Of a DNA stretch of 13,142 nt, positions 1 through 7,746 are shown one piece after another. Position numbers and translations under genes: made by a program. Positions within the stretch are counted from its first letter, which is position 1, and each line of letters opens with the position of its first letter. The notes below the pieces were generated by a model that had not been told where the DNA came from, did not search any database, and saw nothing but the letters and a program-made list of their open reading frames with translations. Origin of the DNA: Smittium mucronatum (lineage: Eukaryota > Kickxellomycota > Harpellomycetes > Harpellales > Legeriomycetaceae); NCBI GenBank assembly GCA_001953115.1, contig LSSL01003557.1:1-13142 (forward strand), written 5' to 3'.

Positions 1-19
1 TTTTTTTTTTTTTTTTTTT
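1..19. repeat. Poly(T)/poly(A) tract at the window edge
   Basis: Nineteen T on the plus strand, so poly(A) on the minus strand. The minus-strand reading frame at 1-196 enters it and would end in a lysine run. It could be the tail of a retroposed minus-strand sequence, or only a contig edge in low-complexity DNA. The left flank is not visible, so neither can be shown. Confidence 0.8.
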
Positions 20-196
20 GGGAAAAATCATGTTGTGTAAATTAGTTAAAGTTGCAAAAAGTTCATATTGATCAAGTTGTTTTCGTTCTTCGTTAGGTAT
101 GAGATTTTCCGGCAAAAAGCAAAACAAAATCCATCTAAACCGTATCAAAAATTCTGGCTTTCGATAATTTCGTATCTTAGAATGCTCCACCCCCTC
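1..196 (-). pseudogene. Coding-like fragment, unrecognised, partial at the left edge
   Basis: The minus strand is open for 65 codons from just after a TAA at 197-199 to the window edge. It begins EGVEHSKIRNYRKPEF, and a later part reads PNEERKQLDQYELFATL and then HNMIFP before the poly(A) tract. The mix of charged, aromatic and aliphatic residues looks more protein-like than the usual N/K/I/F/Y translation of random AT-rich DNA. There is no start codon near the beginning; the only methionine is about nine codons from the edge, so this is not a complete gene. I do not recognise the family. It may be an exon or the decayed end of a transposon gene. Chance frames of this length are expected several times in a window of this composition, so the case rests on residue composition alone. 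Confidence 0.35.
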
Positions 197-236
197 TTAT
201 AATTTATGGATATTATATGCGCTGTAAATAAAGCAA

Positions 237-310
237 TGTAGGAGCCAGCGGCCGTGTAACGGTTTACAAAAGTGACAACTCAGCATGAGCATTTAATGAT
301 TCCAGTTGGA
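237..310 (+). repeat. GC-richer patch with Pol III box A/B-like motifs (possible SINE head)
   Basis: This is a local GC rise in AT-rich DNA. GAGCCAGCGG at about 243-252 resembles a tRNA box A, and CCGT-GTA-ACGG just after it forms a small hairpin. About 50 bases on, GATTCCAGTT matches box B (GGTTCRANTC) at roughly seven of ten positions. That spacing suits a tRNA-derived Pol III promoter. I see no poly(A) tail or target-site duplication, so the call is tentative. Confidence 0.3.
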
Positions 311-456
311 TTAATCAAATGAAAAACCAACACATACATCAATAATCTTTGAAATAAATAAAACATTGAAAATTGTTCTGGGAAGGTTTTATTAATACCA
401 CATAGTTCTATTGGCATGCGAAATCAAAAATTCTGTTTAGAATAGCAGTAAAAAAC

Positions 457-540
457 GAACAGATATAAGATAAGTTAATATCTCTAGCATTAATAAATTC
501 CTCTTCCACTCTACCGACTGAGCACCTAAGTGAAGCTGAG
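457..540 (-). repeat. tRNA-like D-arm fragment (tRNA-derived SINE or tRNA relic)
   Basis: Read on the minus strand, positions 525-506 give GTGCTCAGTCGGTAGAGTGG, almost the canonical tRNA D-arm (TAGCTCAGTCGGTAGAGCG). GCTC pairs with GAGT across the loop and the box A bases are present. A poor box B candidate (GTTCG core) lies about 50 bases downstream near 457-467. There is no proper anticodon arm, T-arm or acceptor stem, so this is not a working tRNA gene. It is best read as the 5' part of a tRNA-derived SINE or a decayed tRNA copy. It faces the box-A-like patch at 237-310, so two elements or one rearranged element may be present. Confidence 0.45.
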
Positions 541-590
541 TTATTGATTTCCTCTCGGTATAATCCACTCTCACTGATTCAAATAGAATG

Positions 591-1604
591 TGTAAATTTG
601 GAAATGGATCCAAATATTGATGGTTGTGAGTTGATATATATTAATTAATTAATTATGATACTCCTGAATAGGCATAATCAATTTTTTCTAAAAATTGTTT
701 GTAGTAATAAAAATTGGATGGGATATTTATATTATTGAATAAGCGATGATCTATATTTATTACATCGAATGTTGCTGAAGAAGGTTGTGAAAAAACGTGT
801 ATTGACATTAGATTTTGTTTGGTTAGTTAAAGATCTCATAAATTGTCCTGTTTGCTTTTCATAAATATATTACTCCTATTTACCACTACAAGAATGTTTC
901 TTAATATCTCATTTATAACCACCGTAAATTAATAATCCAGTTTTGTCTTCTTTGTGTTTTATATCTTATTTTTCTGATATCTTATTTCAAGATATCATGA
1001 AATAATGATGAAACGGTATAAATTTATAATTTAAATGGTGTTTATAGCGTTTAATAAAATAGAATTAGGTGATTTCTCCATATCTTAATCCTGGATTTTA
1101 AAAAGATTTCAATTCCAAGGAGCAAAGATTACCTTGGTTTTAATTATATATTTTTTCTTTCTGGAATAGTTTTATTATTTATATTGAAGTAATAATTTTC
1201 ACAAATAAAGTCCTAGTGTAACTTCCCCTAAGCTTTAATGTATTTTGAAACATTTTTCCTTTTTTATTATTTTTTATAAGATTAATTATTTTTTAATGTA
1301 ATTTATTATTTTTTACATTTACTCGGATGAAATCAAACCAAAAGGCTTTGTAATATCGACTCTTTACAACGATCAGGATTTTCCTATAAATTTTTATCAA
1401 ATAAAAAATAATTAGATTTATTGACAGATGATACCTGTTTTTTCTATAACATACTACGCTAGGAAAGCGTTTTTTTGTTTTTGTAAAAAATTAATAGATT
1501 TTTATAATTTTTCTTGGTTAATTGATGATTTCAGATTTAAGCTTAGCCATATACGTTTTGAGACCCTAAAAAATAAGCCAAGACCATACTCATATTTTTT
1601 TAAT
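591..1604. other. AT-rich stretch without a supported gene
   Basis: It holds a TTAA-type short tandem repeat at 641-655, a near-perfect hairpin at 975-997 and, around 1260-1320, three imperfect copies of an ATTATTTTTTA-like motif. A 77-codon open frame with an ATG (1428-1661, plus) is about what chance gives at this composition. I see no motif in it and do not call it. Confidence 0.5.
975..997. repeat. Short hairpin palindrome
   Basis: TGATATCTT (975-983) and AAGATATCA (989-997) are perfect inverted repeats of 9 bp around a 5-base loop. The left arm is also part of a direct repeat, ATATCTTATTT, at 961-971 and 977-987. No adjacent gene suggests a function. Confidence 0.6.
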
Positions 1605-1934
1605 TCAATTATTCCCTATTTCTTTGCAATCAAAATTGGCATAATTATTAGTTCCATTTGAAAATAGATTCATTAAATGTTTGAGAATAAAATTACACTT
1701 TAAAATCTTCGATACTGAAGAGTTTGCAACATTAGAAACATTTAATGACTTTTTTTTTATATTAACCGATTCATTGACACGATATTTCAGCAACAACCTA
1801 TAAATTTTACATATTCTGGATTGGACTTGTATACATTGGCCACATTGCTGAAATTTTTGTGACTTATTTGGGAGATTCTTTTGAATACCGGGCTTTTTTT
1901 TTTGGTATAAAAAATATCCTACAACAAAATTCAA
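1605..1934 (-). pseudogene. 110-codon stop-free frame, unrecognised (possible decayed gene)
   Basis: This is the longest open frame in the window: 109 codons and a TGA, between in-frame stops. It has no ATG near its start; the first internal methionine is in the last third, so it is not a complete ORF. A short Cys/Gln-rich part reads QQCGQCIQVQSRICK. A later stretch, SLNVSNVANSSVSKILK, faintly recalls a helix-turn-helix of the transposase type, but that is weak. From base composition (about 9% of codons stop by chance) I estimate roughly 0.1 frames of this length expected in the window, so it is borderline. It could be an exon or a fragment of a mobile-element gene. No homologue is recognised. 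Confidence 0.25.
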
Positions 1935-2580
1935 TAATCCTCAAGTCAGCATAAATGGTAAAAATTACTTATCCTAATAAAATTTCAACACTTTTCCAAT
2001 AGACTTCTTTTTTTAATTCTATCATTAAGTTTAACCAATAATTTTGTACTTGATCTTATCGAAATATTTCCAAATTGGGAAATTAGTAAAAATTAGTAGA
2101 AAAGCGTCCGCTCTCAAAGAAAATATCCCATCTTATAAAAAATATGATGACACTTTCTATTCAAAAAAAATCATAGCTTTAATATCTTTTATGATCAAAA
2201 GAAAACTGAGTCTCTATTTGCTACTATAATCTGTCATATGTTTCGTTATATATGCCCAATAGTTTACATGAGATGAATCAAATGATTATATTGACCGAAA
2301 ACTGGGCGCTATTTTCACACGTTAACTTTATAGGTGTTAACATCTCGTTTCAGTATTTTTCTTATTGATCAGTATAAATATATCTTCACGCCAATTTTTG
2401 CCAACGTAAATAGCTTGCAAAGATCATAATAATCAACGTTTAAAAAAATTCGGGTTAAAAAAAATTAAAAAAACAGTGAATCATCAGTGACTGTAATAAA
2501 TCATTTATAGGATTATTTTTTATCATGTAATTTGCAATATAAACACGCAATTTCTACAAATCCGGGAAAAGAAATAATAT
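1935..2580. other. AT-rich stretch without a supported gene
   Basis: Only homopolymer and AT-rich sequence are visible. A 61-codon plus frame at 2044-2229 starts on TTG and is within chance expectation. I see no RNA gene, promoter or element boundary. Confidence 0.5.
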
Positions 2581-2620
2581 AATTTGATTCAATTTGATTC
2601 GATTTCATTCAATTTGATGA
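2581..2620 (+). repeat. 10-bp tandem repeat, four units
   Basis: Four consecutive 10-base units: AATTTGATTC, AATTTGATTC, GATTTCATTC and AATTTGATGA. The first two are identical and the others differ by two or three bases. A minisatellite-type array with no evident role. Confidence 0.85.
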
Positions 2621-2740
2621 TTTTCCCATAACAACCTGAGATTAGGTTTTAAGGTAATTTAGATATTTCGAATTAAGGGAATTTGAAAATAAATTGTAAA
2701 GTTTACCGAATGATTTAACTAGGAAATTTTTACATAATTT

Positions 2741-2866
2741 TTGTTTTTTAGAAAAAGGCATAAACATAAAAGTTATTCTTTCTTGTTTTTTAGAAAAATG
2801 CATAAACATAAAAGTTATTCTTTCTTGTTTTTTTTTGGCCCTTTCAGAAAAGGTGGTACAAAAATG
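2741..2866 (+). repeat. 42-bp direct tandem repeat (two full units plus a partial third)
   Basis: The unit starts TTGTTTTTTAGAAAAA and ends AGTTATTCTTTC. Copies begin at 2741 and 2783 and differ at one base (AGGCAT versus ATGCAT). A third start at 2825 soon loses similarity. Because 42 is a multiple of three, the plus frame stays open and encodes a 14-residue repeat containing HKHKSYSF. That frame starts on TTG and has no recognisable domain, so I treat it as a by-product of the duplication and not as a gene. Confidence 0.85.
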
Positions 2867-2869
2867 ATA

Positions 2870-2954
2870 TTTAGTTTATATCAGCACAAAAGGATATTTT
2901 ATTTGTGCACTATTAGGTGTGCTGAATTATCACCTTGGCGCAATATAAACTAAA
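2870..2954. repeat. 85-bp element with 12-bp terminal inverted repeats and nested hairpins
   Basis: TTTAGTTTATAT (2870-2881) is perfectly inverted as ATATAAACTAAA (2943-2954). Inside, CAGCAC (2882-2887) pairs with GTGCTG (2919-2924), and GCACAAA (2884-2890) with TTTGTGC (2902-2908). The two inner stems overlap, so they exclude each other. Further out, AATGAT and ATCATT are also inverted. The layout resembles a very short foldback or MITE-type element, or a structured transcript. I see no target-site duplication. Confidence 0.5.
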
Positions 2955-3604
2955 CTGTGCAATCATTCTATAGTCAGAATTCATATAATTATGCTTTATA
3001 TCTTGTATATATTTAATTTTCACGACATGGGAAAATTTTGGACATACCAGAAGATTTTTTCCACAAGTATTATAATCTTTTTTTTTTTGAAAATACTATT
3101 GGTTTAATAACTACGTAAAGTTTTTAATTCTTTATTAAATTATCCCTATATAGATTTAACCCTATTATTATTTGCTACATCTAGTATTTTGATCAAATAA
3201 AAAGCGCATTATTTTAATCAATATTTTTGCTAAAAAGGAAATAAGAAACTCTTTTAAGTATAATTTCTGGTATGTTAAGAATTTACCATATATGTGAGAT
3301 TCTTTTCGAGAACCTTCATTTTTCTATTATACCTTTACTGTTTTCCTAATTTGGAAATATGAATATATATTCCAACTATAAATTTATTAATCGATCTTGA
3401 GCTGAGAATATAAATGAAATCTTCTATTGGCAAAATGGTGAAAATTCATTAGGAATAGCATGTTTTTTCATTATTATTGGCTTGGTGATGGTTAATTTTC
3501 AATATATCTAATAGTTTACATAGTATTAAAAAAGTCTGATCCTGAAAAAAATCTCCTATATACCTTAAATCCAACAAAAATAATCTTTAAAAAGCTGCAT
3601 ATAA
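2955..3604. other. AT-rich stretch without a supported gene
   Basis: I see no open frame of note, tRNA-like sequence or repeat boundary here. The inverted repeat copy begins at its right end. Confidence 0.5.
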
Positions 3605-3875
3605 TAGTAAGAGCAAATAGCAAAAATGATCAGATTTCCGGAAATATTTACAAAAGTGATCAAATTATCAAAATACTTGCATTTATAGATTAAAAATTGG
3701 CAAAGGTTTTTTTATACAAATAAAATTGGCTCAAATAAACTCCCAAAAAAATAGTTATTTTTTATAAACCATACAATCATTTATCATGGATTTGTCTACC
3801 AGGATAGTCTAATTTCTATTTTAATTTTATGAATATTTATTTTGACATTTCATAAGGGGTTAATAGCAATTTATA
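3605..3875 (-). repeat. Repeat copy A of an inverted pair (uninterrupted)
   Basis: The reverse complement of this stretch aligns along its whole length, at roughly 85% identity by eye, with 5654-5787 joined to 6053-6180. Shared blocks include GTAGACAAATCCATGAT, ATGATTGTATGG, CCAATTTTATTTGTATAAAA and TATTTTGATAATTTGATCA. This copy carries the single unbroken target (positions 3742-3756 on the plus strand) that is duplicated around the insertion in copy B, so it works as an empty-site allele. It encodes no evident protein. At one end TTAACCCC sits a few bases inside the homology, but I could not find matching inverted termini, so the element class is unknown. Confidence 0.85.
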
Positions 3876-5653
3876 ATGGTTAAATACTAAATACAAGCAA
3901 TAATTAATCACATTAAAGTCGCTTTTTTTATTTCCAAGAAGCTTTTAGGAAATCTAAGCCTGTTTTATACAGTTTCATGTAAATCTCAAGCTGTTTTTCA
4001 GGCTATTACAGCCGGTTTTTCCACATGATTTTCTTGATTTTTTATTAAATTAAATCAGCGAATTCGGATTTTTTTGTGTATTTTACGTCTATATTAGTCA
4101 AATAAAAGTGGGCGTTGAATATATTTAGCTTTTAATATTTTTTATCTAAGTAGCTTTGAAAGATTGGACTTGAAGATATTTCTGGATCAAAAAAACTAAA
4201 ACTGAATCCATTAACCAAATCAAAGATATTATCGAGCGCAATTCTTTAAAATATATATGAAACGTTACCTATTTTTCTAGAAAATTCTATGTAAATTAAT
4301 TTTTATCGAGCTACCGGAATACGCAATGATATTTTCAATCAATTCTGATTACAATTTGACAAATATATCTGCAAAATTGGCGCAAAAATCATCACTAATA
4401 TTTCTAAATATAAAATTGTAATGTATAATATCTTTAAGAGCCTCATAAAAATGCAAAATCGTAGCTATATTTATATTTCATCAATCGATAATAGACTTAA
4501 CATTGATGTGATAATGTTTAAATAGTATAGTGTAATTTATAGAAGGTAGTTATAGTTTCATTTATCAAATATTGTTTTCCAAAGAAAATATCATAATAGA
4601 GATTTTAAAATATCCAAGAGTCATTTAAATGACTTTTTAGTGTTTATAATGAAAATATACTATCATTTGCCACAACACATTTAAAAATTTAATATGAAAA
4701 CCAGCTTTTGCGCTTTTCTTAGGTCGCCAAACCATTTAAAACATAGATGGATTATAATAAAGCAAGATCATGCTCAATTTGATACATTAATAAAAAAACC
4801 AAGTTTGTTAAAATTGCAATAGGACAAGTCTATTAAAATCTTCAAAGGAAATAATGTCTATAATTAGTATCAAAAAAAAAAAACGTTGTTCTTAAGAGAA
4901 TATTTGATTCAATTAATTGTGCTTTTTATATTTTGAACCCTCGATTTTATAATATTATAACCTTGTTAAATTTTAGCTCATAAATTACTAATCGAAAATA
5001 TTTGATAAAGGGTTATTTGAATTTTTTTTATTGATTATTTATACTTTATGATTGAAAAATTATTTCTCTCCTTATTACATTATTTCTTATATTCTTCAAG
5101 AAAAAATGTTGTTGTTCATAAAAGATTATATCTTTATATCTTGCCGAAAATAAATTTATACTAGTTTATGAATTATTATACGATAATATAGCAAAATAAG
5201 CTGAAATAACATCAAGTATTAATGATAAACTTAATGGAATTAAGGTAAAAGCGAGTTTAATATATTCAAAATACCTAAATATTCAATGGTATGAAATCAA
5301 AAATAATAAACCTCAATTGTTTAGGAAAAATTCGATTGTATCTTTTAAAGCTTTGGGCAAATAAAATTAGCACTATTTTCATTTCTTATAAGGTATATGT
5401 CAGATACCAGAAAGATTAATCCTAACCTATAAATGCATTAAGGGTTATAGGGAACTAATCTTTTATTTAAATATAGATTCATCTTCATTTCTCAATTAAC
5501 AAGCTTTTATTCTTGATACGTTTCTTATATATTCAGATACGGTTTTTCTCAAACGAAATTTGTTAAAAAAATCAAATTTCTACATCTTATATTTTTTGGA
5601 ATCTACTAAATTCTATTATTGTCGCTATATTCAATATCATTTTCATCTGACCC
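3876..5653. other. AT-rich spacer between the inverted repeat copies
   Basis: About 1.8 kb separates copies A and B. The flanking homology stops at both inner boundaries, so the spacer itself is not palindromic. The only frame I noticed is a 42-codon plus ORF with an ATG at 4694-4822 that starts MKTSFCAFLRSPNHLKHRW. It is protein-like in composition, but short and unrecognised. I see no transposase motif that would make the whole 2.6 kb a single composite element. Confidence 0.4.
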
Positions 5654-5772
5654 TATGAATTGCTATTAACCCATTCACGAAGTGTCAAAATAAAGTGTAA
5701 AAATCTAAAATAGAAACTAGACTCTCTTAGTAGACAAATCCATGATTAATGATTGTATGGATTATAAAAAAT

Positions 5773-5787
5773 AACTATTTTTTTGGA
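5773..5787. repeat. Target-site duplication, left copy (15 bp)
   Basis: AACTATTTTTTTGGA, identical to 6038-6052. It occurs once, with the last base changed, at the matching place in copy A (3742-3756, reverse strand). Fifteen bases is typical of LINE-machinery (target-primed) retroposition. Confidence 0.85.
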
Positions 5788-6037
5788 AGAGCTTAATTCA
5801 TGACTGCACGTAACCTCAGTCATCCAGCCTACTTGAAGCAATGCCAGGGGGGGTCTTTCGGTTGGTAGATTGAACCCTTTTCCCGTAGGTACGCAGCCGG
5901 TAGTCCGGCAGAGGAGCTTATTGTAGTTAGGATAATAGTCTTTTCTATACGTCTTTTTCTTTTTTTCAAATTTTTTTAGTATAGTTTTTAATGACGTTAT
6001 CTTACAATAAAATTCCGTGATACAAAAAAAAAAAAAA
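5788..6037 (+). mobile_element. Short non-autonomous retroposon (SINE or retrocopy of a polyadenylated small RNA)
   Basis: A 250-bp insertion ends in a run of 16 A, of which the last two overlap the target duplication, and is flanked by perfect 15-bp duplications. AATAAA at 6006-6011 lies 12 bases before the A-run, as in a Pol II polyadenylated transcript, and not in a Pol III SINE tail. The first 120 or so bases are about 55% GC by my count (67 of 122 from 5799), against roughly 25% around it. They contain hairpins ATGACTG/CAGTCAT (5800-5806, 5817-5823) and GCCGG-TAGT-CCGGC (5896-5909), plus seven consecutive G at 5847-5853. The second half is T-rich. A box-A-like GGTTGGTAGA occurs at about 5860-5869, but no convincing box B follows at tRNA spacing. 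An ATG at 5800 opens 22 codons, then one TAG in an otherwise open frame. It may be a processed mRNA 3' end, a retroposed small RNA or a new SINE family. Confidence 0.8.
6006..6011 (+). promoter_or_regulatory. Polyadenylation signal inside the retroposon
   Basis: AATAAA, 12 bases before the start of the A tract at 6024. The distance fits the source RNA being cleaved and polyadenylated there. It is a relic of the parent transcript, with no evidence of current use. Confidence 0.6.
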
Positions 6038-6052
6038 AACTATTTTTTTGGA
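6038..6052. repeat. Target-site duplication, right copy (15 bp)
   Basis: Identical to 5773-5787 and continuous with the second block of repeat copy B. Its first two A merge with the poly(A) tail, so the exact junction is ambiguous by two bases. Confidence 0.85.
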
Positions 6053-6171
6053 GTTTGAGCCAATTTTATTTGTATAAAAAAATATCCGTTAATTTTTAAT
6101 CTAGAAATGGAGGTATTTTGATAATTTGATCATTTTTGCAAATATTTCTGGAAACCTATCATTTTTGCTAT

Positions 6172-6315
6172 TTCCCTATTAGTAAGTATTTCCCTTTAAA
6201 TTTTTAAGGTTTAATACTCATACAGGCAGAAGACGGGGAGTCAATAAATAGGAATTCAGTGTATTTTTGCTTTATCTTTATTGGGTATAAATATTTCCCC
6301 TTTCCTATTAGTAAA
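6172..6315 (+). repeat. Imperfect direct repeat with TATTTCCC / CCTATTAGTAA motifs
   Basis: TTTCCCTATTAGTAA at about 6171-6185 recurs as TTTCCTATTAGTAA near 6300-6313, and TATTTCCC occurs three times, near 6168, 6187 and 6288. The roughly 100 bases between are slightly GC-richer (GCAGAAGACGGGGAGTC at about 6226-6242). This could be an old insertion flanked by duplicated target, but the duplicates are too diverged to be sure. Confidence 0.3.
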
Positions 6316-6529
6316 AATTACCAAATCCAATTGTTTTGATATGTAAATTTATTTAATAATATAAATTATCAAAAATCAAATATTAACTCCAAAAAAAAAG
6401 TGAAAGCAACTTTTTCTAAGCATAAGCCCTAAAAGATTTTGCTGCTTGTCTCCAAAACTAGTACCTACCCATATTCGCTAAATTATTTTTAGCATTAATT
6501 TTCAGCAGATAGCAATCATTCATATCTAA

Positions 6530-6712
6530 AATCAGAAATTAATACATGAAAATAATGAAATATCGCCAATTAAACAATTGCCTCAATTATTTGATACCAT
6601 GACATTTGACCGATGGTTATTTCACCAGATGAAAGCATCATTAATGGCAGTTGGTAAAAAAAAAACTTTCCATAGGTCACTTCTCAATCAAAAAAAAATT
6701 GTCAAAACGTAA
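6530..6712 (+). pseudogene. Gag-like fragment resembling the Ty1/copia Gag N-terminus
   Basis: The frame is open for 60 codons between TAA stops, with ATG at 6599. Residues 20-42, containing FDRWLFHQMKASLMAVG, resemble the conserved start of copia-type Gag (DUF4219/UBN2 region), where an aromatic-x-x-Trp is followed by a Met-Lys-Ala-x-Leu-Met-Ala stretch. Here the key Trp is residue 29 and MKA starts at residue 34; an extra His before QMKA suggests a small in-frame change. In intact elements Gag runs for hundreds of residues and continues into protease, integrase and reverse transcriptase. This frame stops shortly after a lysine run, and I see no continuation. I found no LTR or primer-binding site. 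Frames of 60 codons are expected by chance, so the call rests on the motif alone. Confidence 0.4.
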
Positions 6713-6903
6713 TAAAATATCTAATAATAGAACTGTAAATATTATCACGATTTCATTAAAAAAAACTCCCCTTAAAAAATCTTGAAACGAATTTTAATGG
6801 TAATCTGATTGAGTGAAGATACTTTTTTATTTAGATTTTATGATAGAAGAAAGCAATTAATCATGTATCTAACACAAATAATTGGATCTTGAATAAATAC
6901 TTG

Positions 6904-7341
6904 CTAGATTAAACACATAAAGGTATCATTTAGCATCAAATTTTTATTGATGGGAGCTATTCTCCATATGTGTTTGGGTGTATTGAAATTTTGGTAGATT
7001 GTCCATTTGGCCAAATTAATTGGAACAAATGTCTTTGGGCCATTTGTCTTTAATTGAAGTGTCGTAGAACCCTATTCTATCGATTAGTGAAAATTTATAT
7101 AGAAAGATAGTCCATCAGCAACCATAATTAGATTTTTTTTCTTTTTATAGGCTTCTCGCATATTTAGCAAAATTACTGATAAGCTCCAAATTTTTCTAAA
7201 TTCTAGTTCAATGCGTCCATAAAGATTCAATTTCCGTCTGAGCAACATGTCCTGTTTTTATTTTACAACCACTTTAGAATGGGATATTTTAAATTCTTTC
7301 TAAGATCCAGTACTCTCTTTACTTCGGTTTTTCAGATCTTC
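6904..7341 (-). pseudogene. Decayed minus-strand coding frame, unrecognised
   Basis: One reading frame keeps a low stop density over 146 codons: internal stops at 7300-7302, 7258-7260, 7084-7086 and 7072-7074, against about 13 expected from composition. The longest ATG-started piece is 7084-7248 (54 residues, containing RRKLNLYGRIELEFRKIW). The last open piece, 6904-7071, has no ATG and contains NGPKTFVPINLAKWTIYQNF and TPKHIWRIAP. The content is plausible for a real protein (Trp, Pro and Gly well spread), yet I recognise no family. It lies next to the Gag-like fragment but on the opposite strand, so it probably belongs to another element. Given the number of frames examined, the low stop count alone is not conclusive. 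Confidence 0.3.
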
Positions 7342-7746
7342 CTATGTTATGACTCCAAAACTGTAACAACTCACCAATGCAACATTTACAAGTTTTTAGG
7401 TTGTTGCTTTATAAATCTGGAGGATAATATATCGATGGGAATTTTATGATTATTTGTATAAATTGGAATGTGCTGCTTATAAAATTTAAGAATTAAAATA
7501 TTATTTAAAATTATTCATAAACACTTGTATTCAATATAATGATTTGTTTTCAGAAATTTAAACTTTTGATCAAGAGTATTACAGAATAATATCCTTAAAA
7601 TAACTCGTACTTTTTAAATCGTTATAAATATTCCTTGATCTATACGTATTTTTCAACTCATGTATTGGATATTTTTGTTATATAAAATCTGGTAATTAGA
7701 TAAACAACAGGTTTAGTGATTTTTTTCTAATTTAGATTTTATTTCT
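7342..7746. other. AT-rich stretch without a supported gene
   Basis: I see no open frame, RNA gene or repeat that I can support here. Confidence 0.5.

Larger units (their letters stand above)
5654..6180 (+). repeat. Repeat copy B of an inverted pair, split by a retroposon
   Basis: This is the same repeat as 3605-3875 in the opposite orientation, as two blocks: 5654-5787 and 6038/6053-6180. The blocks are contiguous in copy A, which shows that 5788-6037 plus one target copy was added later. Divergence from copy A is mainly scattered substitutions and a few small indels, for example four bases missing near 6055. Homology fades near 6175-6190 on the right and at 5654 on the left. Confidence 0.85.

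Noticed and set aside
1428..1661. 77-codon plus-strand ORF with an ATG
   Set aside because: Between one and two frames of this length are expected by chance at this composition. The translation is a typical AT-driven F/I/Y/K mix without motifs.
2044..2229. 61-codon plus-strand frame containing KYDDTFYSKK, briefly considered as a reverse transcriptase YxDD box
   Set aside because: The motif is YDD without the family's surrounding residues, the frame starts on TTG, and frames of this length are expected several times by chance.
3155..3170. TTTAACCCTATTATTATT as a partner for the TTAA-CCCTTT sequence at 10931-10954
   Set aside because: It shares only the first few bases and is nearly 8 kb away.
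5665..5690. TTAACCCATTCACGAAGTG in repeat copy B as a piggyBac-type end
   Set aside because: Homology with copy A extends 12 bases beyond the TTAA and no inverted partner end was found in either copy.
5853..5880. tRNA-type Pol III promoter in the retroposon head (GGTTGGTAGA on plus; GGGTTCAATC on minus)
   Set aside because: The box A-like and box B-like matches lie on opposite strands and overlap. The plus-strand A tail with AATAAA fits a Pol II parent better.
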